Source of the DNA: Nevskia ramosa DSM 11499
GTDB taxonomy: Bacteria > Pseudomonadota > Gammaproteobacteria > Nevskiales > Nevskiaceae
Length of the DNA stretch: 64,000 bases
Direction: 5' to 3'
Assembly: GCF_000420645.1 (NCBI RefSeq)
Contig: NZ_ATVI01000005.1
Span: forward strand, 1,038,357 to 1,102,356
Shown: positions 25,592 through 33,141 of the stretch, piece after piece
How the letters are laid out: each line of letters starts with the position of its first letter
Position numbering within the stretch: position 1 is the first letter of the stretch
The notes under the pieces: model-generated
Seen by the model: the letters and a program-made list of their open reading frames with translations, nothing else
Told to the model about the DNA's origin: nothing
The model's database searches: none
Program-made: the position numbers and the translations under genes

Positions 25592-26841
25592 GAGATCCTC
25601 GGGGCATTGTGAGAGAATGCTCCCGCTCGGGTCATCTTGCGAAAAAGCGCAACCAGAGATAGCGCGATTATAATTTCAGTGATCAGCAGACTGACGGCCG
25701 CACCGTTCGCTTTAAAGTAGAAACTAAGCAGAGGAAGAAGTATCAGGTTGATGACGCCTGCACCGATCAGGCTGTAAGAGAAATGCCGGTTATAGCCGCG
25801 CGCGACGAAGAACTGAATGCCAATAATGTGGCTTACAGGAATCACGAGTGCGGAAAACGCCATGATTTGGAGCACGAGAACAGCTGGCCGCATTTCCTGA
25901 CCGAACAGCAATGGAAGGAAGATCGGCGCGCCACCGATCATGCCGATAAATGCCAGTGCTCCGACAACTAAGATTGGTGAATGCGTAGTTAGTTGATGAA
26001 GAAACGAAGTGGCGTCTTCATCTATTCGGCGTGCAGAGGACGGGAACAGCACATTTGTCATGATCGGGATCAAGCCTATTGCCGCTGTGCGTAGTTTTTC
26101 CGCGGCCGCGAAATAACCTACCTCAGCACCTGGCACCACAAGCCTCAGCAGCACAATGTTCGTCGCCGAGTATAGGCTGCCACCGGCTGACGACAGGAAC
26201 AGTGGCCAGCCTTGCGAAAGCCGCTCCTTCAGGTCGCTTCGCGAAGCCGGCGTAGCCGGTCCTAGACCGATACGCCAAGTCATGAATACACCAAACGCGG
26301 CCAGAAGGATGCCGCTTGCACCGAACGACAATGCAGCCCACACAAGATCACCTTCGTCGTCGACCAGCATGAAGACGATTGGAACTGCCGACGCACGAGC
26401 AATGATCGAAAGTGTGGAGGCCTCCGTAAGTTTTTCGAGGCCTTGCATCAGCCAAAGCGGAAATAGCCATGCGCCTATCACAAGCGGAAACTGAAGAATC
26501 ACGAGATGAGACAGTTGGCTATCCGGAAACAGAAAAATGAATCCGATTACCGTTGCAGCTGACAATGCTACAAGTGCCGCTTTAGCCCGGAATACGGACC
26601 AAAACAGTCTTGTCAATTCGTTCTTCTTGCCAGCCAAGAGCGCGGCGTCGCGGGTTGCAGAAAGATTGAACCCGTAGTCGACCACGAGGATGAAGTATTG
26701 AATTATCGCCTGTGATACCGCGAATTCCCCGAACCCGCTCGGTCCGAGCTTTCGCGAAAGATAGGGATACATCAACAGCGGCAGAAGCAGTGTTGCACCG
26801 TGAAGTACAGCAAGGCTTGCGAATTTGCGGATCAGACTCAT
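25588..26841 (-). CDS. wzx: polysaccharide flippase (Wzx-like, MOP superfamily)
   Basis: Predicted inner-membrane flippase of 417 aa that moves lipid-linked repeat units to the periplasm. About twelve hydrophobic helices are visible (ASLAVLHGATLLLPLLMYPY, then FGEFAVSQAIIQYFILVVDY, then GVINLILLPLLSFYF). The N-terminal YLSRKLGPSGFGEFAVSQA is the polysaccharide-synthesis/MatE signature. The frame extends to 27006 with a non-hydrophobic stretch; starts at 26841 (MSLIRKFAS), 26877 and 26883 are possible and none has a strong ribosome-binding site. Confidence 0.83.
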   Translation of the reverse strand: MSLIRKFASLAVLHGATLLLPLLMYPYLSRKLGPSGFGEFAVSQAIIQYFILVVDYGFNLSATRDAALLAGKKNELTRLFWSVFRAKAALVALSAATVIGFIFLFPDSQLSHLVILQFPLVIGAWLFPLWLMQGLEKLTEASTLSIIARASAVPIVFMLVDDEGDLVWAALSFGASGILLAAFGVFMTWRIGLGPATPASRSDLKERLSQGWPLFLSSAGGSLYSATNIVLLRLVVPGAEVGYFAAAEKLRTAAIGLIPIMTNVLFPSSARRIDEDATSFLHQLTTHSPILVVGALAFIGMIGGAPIFLPLLFGQEMRPAVLVLQIMAFSALVIPVSHIIGIQFFVARGYNRHFSYSLIGAGVINLILLPLLSFYFKANGAAVSLLITEIIIALSLVALFRKMTRAGAFSHNAPRIS

Positions 26842-27069
26842 TTTTGAGGGGCGCTGTGATGCAAGAATCAACGCCATTGCCATGTTGTAAACGTATGACA
26901 CGCGCTTTAGAGCAACATTGACCAGCAATGCGATCAACCGCTTAAATTGTAGTCCCGGCTTTCCATCTGAGCTTTTAACAGCCTTTGCGGGAAGCCTTAA
27001 TTGCAAGTGGCCAGCAGTTTTATGTAGTCGCCGGACGCTGCAATTTTCGTCGCAAAAAGAGCGACGTTT

Positions 27070-27852
27070 TCAGTAAGCGCCACTGCCTTTGATCACAACG
27101 CGTACCGTTTTCAGCATGATGCTCAGATCCAAGGCAAGGCAGCGATTCTTCGAGTAGAACGCGTCAAGCACCACACGGCGCTCGTAGCTTGCATCGTTGC
27201 GGCCGGAAACCTGCCACAAGCCGGTCAGACCGGGACGTTGGGCGTAGTAATGCTTGGCAAATCTTCCGTAGCGAATGATTTCGCTCGGCACCACCGGGCG
27301 TGGGCCAACGACGCTCATGTCACCGCTCATGATGTTCCAAAGCTGCGGCAGTTCATCAAGGCTGGTACGACGCAGGAAGCGTCCTAGGGTAGTGATGCGA
27401 GGGTCATCCTTGAGCTTGAAGTCGCGCTCCCATTCAGCGCGCAATTCTGGGTTGCTTTCGAGAAGGTCGTTCAATACTTCCGAGGCATTCGGAACCATCG
27501 TCCGAAACTTGTAGACATGGAACAAGCGTCCACCACGACCGAGCCTGGCCTGCTTGAACAGAACCGGGCCATCGGAAAATCCCAATGCAAGTATGGCGAC
27601 AAGGAGCACAGGACTGAGTGCCAGACCAATGCTGAGTGCGAAGGCAATGTCGAGGCTCCGTTCGGCGAATCCCCGCAACAACCCTCGCTCGACGCTGGAC
27701 TGGCTCGTCAGGCGGTCACGACGCGGTGGATTGCCGACATGCACGCGGGAAGAATGAACAGTGGTCGACGAAGCAGCATGGGAAGAACGAGCCAGTGCGT
27801 TCTTGTCTGCGGTCCTCGTTTCTGCGGTGCTTGACATTAAGGAGATTCTCAA
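27070..27852 (-). CDS. undecaprenyl-phosphate sugar phosphotransferase (WbaP/WcaJ C-terminal type)
   Basis: Initiating enzyme that transfers a sugar-1-phosphate onto undecaprenyl phosphate. The 260-aa form contains only the catalytic bacterial sugar transferase domain: one membrane-entering helix (LDIAFALSIGLALSPVLLVA), GPVLFKQARLGRGGRLFHVY, KFRTMVPNASEVL, RRTSLDELPQLWNIMSGDMS, VVGPRPVVPSE and RPGLTGLWQVSGRND. About 60 Ser/Thr/Arg-rich residues precede it and look disordered. The start may be 27852 or 27837. Galactose- or glucose-phosphate are both possible substrates. Confidence 0.9.
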   Translation of the reverse strand: MRISLMSSTAETRTADKNALARSSHAASSTTVHSSRVHVGNPPRRDRLTSQSSVERGLLRGFAERSLDIAFALSIGLALSPVLLVAILALGFSDGPVLFKQARLGRGGRLFHVYKFRTMVPNASEVLNDLLESNPELRAEWERDFKLKDDPRITTLGRFLRRTSLDELPQLWNIMSGDMSVVGPRPVVPSEIIRYGRFAKHYYAQRPGLTGLWQVSGRNDASYERRVVLDAFYSKNRCLALDLSIMLKTVRVVIKGSGAY

Positions 27853-27937
27853 ATCTTTGAAATTGGGAGATTCGTCATCAAATTTCTAAAACAGTGCCAG
27901 CAATTCAATGACTACTTCGTGACGCACCGCACAACGG

Positions 27938-28924
27938 TCAGCGGCTCATCATCCAGGCCCAAGCATGTTGCAGTGAGGCTTCAATCTCCGTGAACCGGGG
28001 CGACCAGCCCAAGATTGCTCGGGCTTTGTCTGCCTTTCCGACGGCATATGGAGGATCTCCCTCCCTACGGTCTGCATAGGTTACCGGGATACTGCGTCCC
28101 GTGACTCGGCGTGCCGCTTCAACAATCTGGTTCAACGAGAACCCTTGTCCAACTCCGAGGTTGAAAATCTCGAATACAGGCTCTGCAAGCAAAGCGCGGG
28201 CCACCGCTAGGCTGTGAGCGTGAGCCAGATCGCTAACATGAACGAAATCACGGACGCAGGTGCCATCGATCGTCGGGTGATCCGAGCCATTCAGCGTCAG
28301 CTTCTGTTCAATTCCAGCGGCGACTCTGAGCACGCAAGGGATGATGTGCGGTTCGGGGTCGTGGTTTTCGCCGATTTCACCATCTGGATCCGAGCCGGCG
28401 GCATTGAAGTAACGCAGGGCGATGGCACTGAAACCATGTGCGCGGACGTAGGCCTGGATCAGGTGTTCGCAATTCAGTTTGGTCCGGCCGTAGAACGATG
28501 CCGGCTCACAGATAGTACGTTCATCGATCGGCGCTTGATGTATGCCGCCGTACACGGCACAGCTTGAAGAAAACACCAGCGTGCGAACGGCTGCTGCCCG
28601 CATTGCTTCGAGTAGCCTCTGAGTGCCGGTACAGTTGTTCTCGAAGTACAAGCCGGGTTCAGCCATCGATTCGCCGACATAGGCAAATGCGGCGAAGTGC
28701 ATCACGGCAATCGGTTTGACGTCCTTCAATACCTGCTCAAGCCGTGCGCGGTCGAGGATGTCGCCCTCAATCAACGGACCCCATTTGACGGCTTTGCGAT
28801 GTCCGCGGCTGAGGTTGTCGTAGACGACAGGCTGATAGCCCGACTCTGCAAGTGCCTTGCAGGCGTGGGATCCGACGTAGCCGGCGCCACCGGTCACCAG
28901 AATGGTCTTGAGAGCGTCGGTCAC
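27938..28924 (-). CDS. galE: UDP-glucose 4-epimerase (GalE family), copy A
   Basis: Interconverts UDP-glucose and UDP-galactose with bound NAD. The 328-aa product has TGGAGYVGSHACKALAESG, HFAAFAYVGESM, the catalytic Ser region FSSSCAVYGG, the YGRTK catalytic Tyr-Lys, RYFNAAGSDPDGEIGE and GTCVRDFVHVSDLAHAH. The frame is open to 29077 but the upstream part overlaps copy B, so the GTG at 28924 ([17 protein letters not shown]) is chosen. It is followed 85 bp on by the phosphoglycosyltransferase gene. Confidence 0.88.
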   Translation of the reverse strand: MTDALKTILVTGGAGYVGSHACKALAESGYQPVVYDNLSRGHRKAVKWGPLIEGDILDRARLEQVLKDVKPIAVMHFAAFAYVGESMAEPGLYFENNCTGTQRLLEAMRAAAVRTLVFSSSCAVYGGIHQAPIDERTICEPASFYGRTKLNCEHLIQAYVRAHGFSAIALRYFNAAGSDPDGEIGENHDPEPHIIPCVLRVAAGIEQKLTLNGSDHPTIDGTCVRDFVHVSDLAHAHSLAVARALLAEPVFEIFNLGVGQGFSLNQIVEAARRVTGRSIPVTYADRREGDPPYAVGKADKARAILGWSPRFTEIEASLQHAWAWMMSR

Positions 28925-28964
28925 CAGCGGCGTTCCATGTTCAGAGGTGCGTAAAAGCGCGGAT

Positions 28965-29939
28965 TCAAAATTTTCGGTCTCTGTGCCAGGCCCAGGCGGT
29001 TTGCATGATGTCCGGCAGTTCGGAATAACGGGCAGTCCAACCCAAAGACTCCCTCGCCAAGGAGGAGTCAGCCACAAGCCTGGAGGGATCTCCGGGGCGC
29101 CGGTCAGTGAATTCGTGCGGCACTGCGACGCCAGTGATCTCTTCGGCAGCTTTCAGGACGTCGCGTACCGAAAATCCTGTGCCGTTGCCAAGATTGAACG
29201 CCAGCGCTCCGCGACGAACTTTCAGGAATTCCAGTCCGAGGAGGTGTGCGTTGCACAGATCATTCACGTGCACGAAATCGCGGACACAGGTGCCGTCCGG
29301 AGTTTCGTAGTCGTCGCCGAAAATCTTCATCGCACAACTCCGACCGAGGATCGAGTCGAAAACGCGCGGGATCAGATGAGTTTCGGGATGATGTGCCTCG
29401 CCGATATTGCCTGCCGGATCAGCACCTGCTGCGTTGAAGTAGCGGAACGACATCGAGGGCATGGCATAGGCCGTCCAGTAATCCTGCAAGACCTGCTCGA
29501 CGGCAAGCTTCGAGCGACCATAAGCATTGATCGGATACTTGGGATGAGCCTCGTTGATCAGATCGCTGCGCGGCACCCCGAAAATCGCCGCAGTCGACGA
29601 AAAGATCAGCGGACATTCCGGGATTCGGCGAACTCGTTCAAACAGATTCAGCGAAGACGAAAAATTATTCAGGTAGTAAATCGCCGGATCTGTTACCGAT
29701 TCCCCTACGATCGATTTGGCAGCGAAGTGCAACACGCCTTCTGGTCGGAAGTCGTCAAAAACGCGATCGAGAAACGCTGCGTCGCCAATGTCGCCGACGT
29801 GGAGTTCGCCCCAACGCACGGCCGCAGCGTGACCCGTCGATAAATTGTCGACGACAGCGACTTCGTGGCCATGTTCGGCAAGGAGCTTGCACATGTGCGA
29901 ACCGATATAGCCGGCGCCGCCACACACCAGTAACCGCAT
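28965..29939 (-). CDS. NAD-dependent UDP-sugar 4-epimerase (GalE family), copy B
   Basis: Second GalE-type epimerase, 324 aa: CGGAGYIGSHMCKLLAEHGH, HFAAKSIVGESV, IFSSTAAIFGVP with a catalytic Ser/Thr, NAYGRSKLAVEQ, RYFNAAGADPAGNIGEAHHP, and PDGTCVRDFVHVNDLCNAHL. It is clearly paralogous to copy A yet not a recent duplicate (many substitutions). The gene starts 30 bp after the UDP-xylose synthase stop, so it may act on UDP-xylose or UDP-glucuronate rather than UDP-glucose. Start 29939 (MRLLVCGG) is preferred over 29963. Confidence 0.85.
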   Translation of the reverse strand: MRLLVCGGAGYIGSHMCKLLAEHGHEVAVVDNLSTGHAAAVRWGELHVGDIGDAAFLDRVFDDFRPEGVLHFAAKSIVGESVTDPAIYYLNNFSSSLNLFERVRRIPECPLIFSSTAAIFGVPRSDLINEAHPKYPINAYGRSKLAVEQVLQDYWTAYAMPSMSFRYFNAAGADPAGNIGEAHHPETHLIPRVFDSILGRSCAMKIFGDDYETPDGTCVRDFVHVNDLCNAHLLGLEFLKVRRGALAFNLGNGTGFSVRDVLKAAEEITGVAVPHEFTDRRPGDPSRLVADSSLARESLGWTARYSELPDIMQTAWAWHRDRKF

Positions 29940-29969
29940 TGGTTTTGAAGATATTTTTCGCACGAAGGA

Positions 29970-30953
29970 TCAGACGGTCATTTCTCGTCGCTGCTCTCGA
30001 ACCATGCGTTCGAAGTAGGCAATCGCCCGGGTCAGACCCTCTCGCAGTTGCACCCGCGGTTGCCAACCCAACTGGGTTTGCGCACGGGTGATATCCGGCT
30101 TGCGTTGTCTCGGGTCATCCGGGGGCATCGGGAAGAACTCAAGCTTCGAGGACGAATTGGTCAACTCGATCACCTGGGTGGCGAGTTCACGAATCGTGAA
30201 TTCATGGGGGTTTCCGAGGTTGATTGGACCGGTGACGTCGGCGGGCGACGCCATCAGGCGAATCAAACCGTCCACCAGATCGTCGACATAGCAGAAAGAG
30301 CGTGTCTGCTGGCCTTCACCGTAGATGGTGATCGGACGGTTGAGCAGTGCTTGGACAATGAAGTTCGAGACAACGCGCCCGTCGTTCGGGTGCATGTTCG
30401 GACCGTAAGTGTTGAAAATCCGAGCGACTTTAATCTCGACCTTGTGCTGGCGGTAGTAGTCGAAAAACAGCGTTTCCGCGCAGCGTTTGCCTTCGTCGTA
30501 GCAGGACCGGTAGCCCACCGGATTGACATGACCCCAGTAGTCTTCCGTCTGCGGATGAACTTCAGGATCGCCGTAAACCTCGCTGGTCGATGCCTGCAGG
30601 ACACGGCATTTGAGTCGCTTGGCCAGTCCGAGTACGTTGATTGCCCCGTGAACGCTGGTCTTCGTGGTCTGGACTGGATCGAACTGGTAATGCACCGGAC
30701 TCGCGGGGCACGCGAGGTTGTAAATCTGATCAACCTCCACGAAAAGCGGCATCGTGACGTCGTGGCGCAGCATCTCGAAACGAGGATTGTTTAGAAGCGG
30801 ATGCAGGTTTTCACGAGATCCTGTGTAGAAATTGTCGACACAGAGGACTTCCTGTCCTTCGGCCAGCAGCCGTGCGCATAGGTGGGAGCCGATGAAGCCG
30901 GCACCGCCTGTAACGAGGATGCGCTGTGGTCCGAATTCTCGCTTTGTTCCCAT
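29970..30953 (-). CDS. uxs: UDP-glucuronate decarboxylase (UDP-xylose synthase)
   Basis: NAD-dependent decarboxylation of UDP-glucuronate to UDP-xylose, cytosolic. The 327-aa product matches UXS closely: [85 protein letters not shown] with the catalytic Tyr and Lys, and [23 protein letters not shown] is specific enough to call from these motifs. It is the first gene of the minus-strand operon uxs-epimerase B-galE-phosphoglycosyltransferase, and it uses the product of ugd at 4.2 kb. Confidence 0.93.
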   Translation of the reverse strand: MGTKREFGPQRILVTGGAGFIGSHLCARLLAEGQEVLCVDNFYTGSRENLHPLLNNPRFEMLRHDVTMPLFVEVDQIYNLACPASPVHYQFDPVQTTKTSVHGAINVLGLAKRLKCRVLQASTSEVYGDPEVHPQTEDYWGHVNPVGYRSCYDEGKRCAETLFFDYYRQHKVEIKVARIFNTYGPNMHPNDGRVVSNFIVQALLNRPITIYGEGQQTRSFCYVDDLVDGLIRLMASPADVTGPINLGNPHEFTIRELATQVIELTNSSSKLEFFPMPPDDPRQRKPDITRAQTQLGWQPRVQLREGLTRAIAYFERMVREQRREMTV

Positions 30954-31019
30954 TCGTTATCTGTTCCTTGAATGACTGAGTGTTTGCCATGGCCGGGGAT
31001 ACCGCGCTCACGGAGAGTT

Positions 31020-31226
31020 ATGAATTATCACCCGAACAAGCCAGCCGCCGTGCTGCACCGATTCAAAACCCAAGCACGCAAGGCGGGATTTTTGATCGCC
31101 GGGACTCAGCTGAACAAGGGATGTTTCCCGGCGTTCGACGTTGGGGAACGCGGGTTTCGGATTCGCGGTTCAATTAGCTCACGGCAGAGGGAAGCGTTCA
31201 TCGCAACTCTCAAGTCATATTTTTGA
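31020..31226 (+). CDS. possible small 68-aa ORF, function unknown
   Basis: An ATG at 31020 preceded at 4 bp by GGAG opens a 68-codon frame. The peptide is basic (MNYHPNKPAAVLHRFKTQAR, then GFRIRGSISSRQREAF) with no membrane segment and no family I recognise. About 60 percent of codons end in G or C, lower than neighbours. It is antisense to the leader of the uxs operon. It may be chance; the only support is the ribosome-binding site and the lack of any other gene here. Confidence 0.22.
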   Translation: MNYHPNKPAAVLHRFKTQARKAGFLIAGTQLNKGCFPAFDVGERGFRIRGSISSRQREAFIATLKSYF

Positions 31227-31271
31227 CCGAGCCATTTCAGTTTGGTGCGCACGTCATGAAAAATTTTAGAG

Positions 31272-31300
31272 TATTTAGTAATAAATATTAACCCAAACAA
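31272..31300 (-). promoter_or_regulatory. candidate promoter of the uxs operon
   Basis: Minus-strand TTGTTT (31295-31300), 17-bp spacer, TAAATA (31272-31277) within an AT-rich patch that stands out from the GC-rich surroundings. Match to sigma-70 boxes is only moderate (4 of 6 and 3 of 6), and it would leave a leader of about 310 bases before uxs. Confidence 0.3.
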
Positions 31301-31405
31301 ATACTTGACCGATACCTGTCGTCGCCTTTACGACTCGGTTTCCAGCCCGAGCTGAGACTTCGCGCACGGTTCGCGATCAAGTTTCCGGCGAGGCTAAGCC
31401 CCTGT

Positions 31406-32710
31406 TTACTCGCAATTGCCTCCTGCCAGGTTCACGCCATGTTGGGCGAGGACCGCGGTCACCGGCACCCGCGCACCCAGGGCCCGCAGAGTCCAATACA
31501 GCCCGCTCAAGGCGCGCAGCACGAACAGCAGGTCGGAAACCGGTCGGAACTTGAAGGACAGGCCGAGATTGCGCTTGATGGCGCCACGGATGTCCTCGAT
31601 GAACCGGGTGTCGCCGAAATCGAAGTACTCGGCTTCGCCCAGCCGCCACAGGATCAGGCGCGCGAGTTCTTCATAGAAGGCCATCAGCTGCTCGGCAGTG
31701 ACGCCCTCGCTGATGCCGCCGAGTGCGCTCAGATGCTCATGCAAGTCCTGCCAACGGGCTTGTTGCGCAGCATTGAGCAGCAGGACGACCTGCTCGGCCA
31801 CCGAAGCGGTCAGTCGCTTCACGCAACCGAAGTCGTAGATGACGACGTCACCGGATTCGCGGAAGGCGAAATTGCCGGGATGCGGATCGGCATGGACGGC
31901 GAGGGCGACGAACATCTCGTGCGTCACCCAGCGGCAGAGCGCCAGACCCAGGGCATCACGCAGTGGCTGCGGCCAGGTTTTTGCCTCTTCCAGCGTTGCC
32001 CCGGACTCCTCGCTGAGCACCAGGATGCCGTCCGCGCAGAGCGCTTCGACCGGTTTCGGATAAACGATGCCCGGCAGCTTCGCGTGCTTGCGCAGGTATT
32101 TGAGGTGTGCCAGCTCCGCGCCGTAGTCGGTTTCCTCACGGAAGCGATCGCGCACCTCATCCATCACCAAGTCGATCGCCTCGCCGTCGACTGGCAGCAG
32201 TTTTGACAGACCGATGATCCGGCGCAGTTGCTCGACATCGGAATCCACCGCTTCGTCGACGCCCGGATAGCGCAGCTTGATGACCACCGGCGCGCCGTTG
32301 GACAGCACCGCGCGATGGACCTGGCCGATGCTCGCCGCAGCGATCGCGACGGGGTCAACCGAGCGGATGCGTTTCCTCTGAGCTGGCGTCCATTGGGCAT
32401 CGAGCAGCGGCTGCATGTCCGAGAACGGCAGCGGCTCGACCGAGCGCTGCAACTTGCGAAGTTGTTCGGCGAGGGCAGGCGGCAGCACGTCTGCGTACTG
32501 CGAGGCGAGTTGGCCCATCTTCATCGCTGCGCCACGCAACTCGGCCAGGGTGCGCGCCCAGTCCTCGCCGACGTCGGCCCAGTACTGCGCCGTGCGCTGT
32601 ACTCGGTCGCCACCGGGTAGCCGGTTCAGCACCGAGCGTCCGAGCGTCCGTAGGCCCACCCCGAGAATGCGAGTGCTGCGCCCGCCGGTACCGCGCGTCT
32701 TGATCGCCAT
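31406..32710 (-). CDS. ABC1/UbiB family protein kinase-like protein
   Basis: Atypical kinase-like ATPase of 434 aa of the AarF/ABC1/UbiB family, whose best-known members support ubiquinone synthesis. Family motifs are intact: the KxGQ motif MKMGQLASQYADVLPPALAE, the Ala-rich loop AIAAASIGQVHRA, VVIKLRYPGVDEAVDSD, the HADPHPGNFAFRESGD catalytic loop and VIYDFGCVKRL. It lacks the two C-terminal transmembrane helices of true UbiB, so a paralogue with another lipid-related role is as likely. No ubi genes lie nearby. Start ATG 32710 (MAIKTRGTGG). Confidence 0.85.
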   Translation of the reverse strand: MAIKTRGTGGRSTRILGVGLRTLGRSVLNRLPGGDRVQRTAQYWADVGEDWARTLAELRGAAMKMGQLASQYADVLPPALAEQLRKLQRSVEPLPFSDMQPLLDAQWTPAQRKRIRSVDPVAIAAASIGQVHRAVLSNGAPVVIKLRYPGVDEAVDSDVEQLRRIIGLSKLLPVDGEAIDLVMDEVRDRFREETDYGAELAHLKYLRKHAKLPGIVYPKPVEALCADGILVLSEESGATLEEAKTWPQPLRDALGLALCRWVTHEMFVALAVHADPHPGNFAFRESGDVVIYDFGCVKRLTASVAEQVVLLLNAAQQARWQDLHEHLSALGGISEGVTAEQLMAFYEELARLILWRLGEAEYFDFGDTRFIEDIRGAIKRNLGLSFKFRPVSDLLFVLRALSGLYWTLRALGARVPVTAVLAQHGVNLAGGNCE

Positions 32711-32868
32711 AGTTCAGGCGGATTCGAGGTCAAAAGGAATGCGGCACTTATAACCCGGTCGCCGAGCTGCCGGGTGGCTGGCCATTTATGTCGGATTGGC
32801 CAGCCGGCGCCGGCGGTGCGGTGCGCTATTCACCCGCCGCTCCGGGACCTGACCGTATCGCGTATGCT

Positions 32869-32883
32869 TGCGAACCATTCTCA
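32869..32883 (+). promoter_or_regulatory. candidate Fur box upstream of feoA
   Basis: TGCGAACCATTCTCA matches the 7-1-7 Fur consensus TGATAAT-N-ATTATCA at 10 of 14 positions, the right half at 6 of 7. It lies 12 bp before the proposed feoA GTG. Ferrous-iron uptake operons are commonly Fur-repressed; binding here is inference. Confidence 0.42.
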
Positions 32884-32895
32884 TTCAAGCCGGCA

Positions 32896-33141
32896 GTGGA
32901 CCAAAGTCTGAAAGACCTGAAGCTGCGTGTGGAAGCGATCGTCGACCGCGTCGAGGACGTGCAGGCCGCCGATCCGATCGCTGCCCGCTTGCGCGATCTC
33001 GGCTTCGTCGCCGGCGAGCCGGTTCGGGTGGTGGCCCGTGGGCCCATCGGCGGCGATCCGCTGGTTGTCCAGATCGGCTACACGCGCTTCGCGTTGCGTC
33101 GGGCCGAGGCCGCCCGAGTCATGATTCGAGTTGCCGCATGA
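32896..33141 (+). CDS. feoA: ferrous iron transport protein A
   Basis: Small SH3-like cytosolic protein that supports FeoB. The 81-aa product from GTG 32896 has the right length; visible parts are LKDLKLRVEAIVDRVEDV, then ARLRDLGFVAGEPVRVVARG (the FeoA hallmark) and PLVVQIGYTRFALRRAEA. The frame is open from 32788, but the upstream 36 residues are unlike FeoA. Its stop overlaps the feoB ATG by 4 bases. Confidence 0.88.
   Translation: MDQSLKDLKLRVEAIVDRVEDVQAADPIAARLRDLGFVAGEPVRVVARGPIGGDPLVVQIGYTRFALRRAEAARVMIRVAA

Larger units (their letters stand above)
30954..31405. other. intergenic region between uxs and the UbiB-like gene
   Basis: About 450 bp without a recognised gene. It holds a possible 68-codon ORF (31020-31226, plus), then an AT-rich patch (about 31245-31310) with a candidate minus-strand promoter. 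I searched by eye for a JUMPstart/ops element and saw none. Confidence 0.6.
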
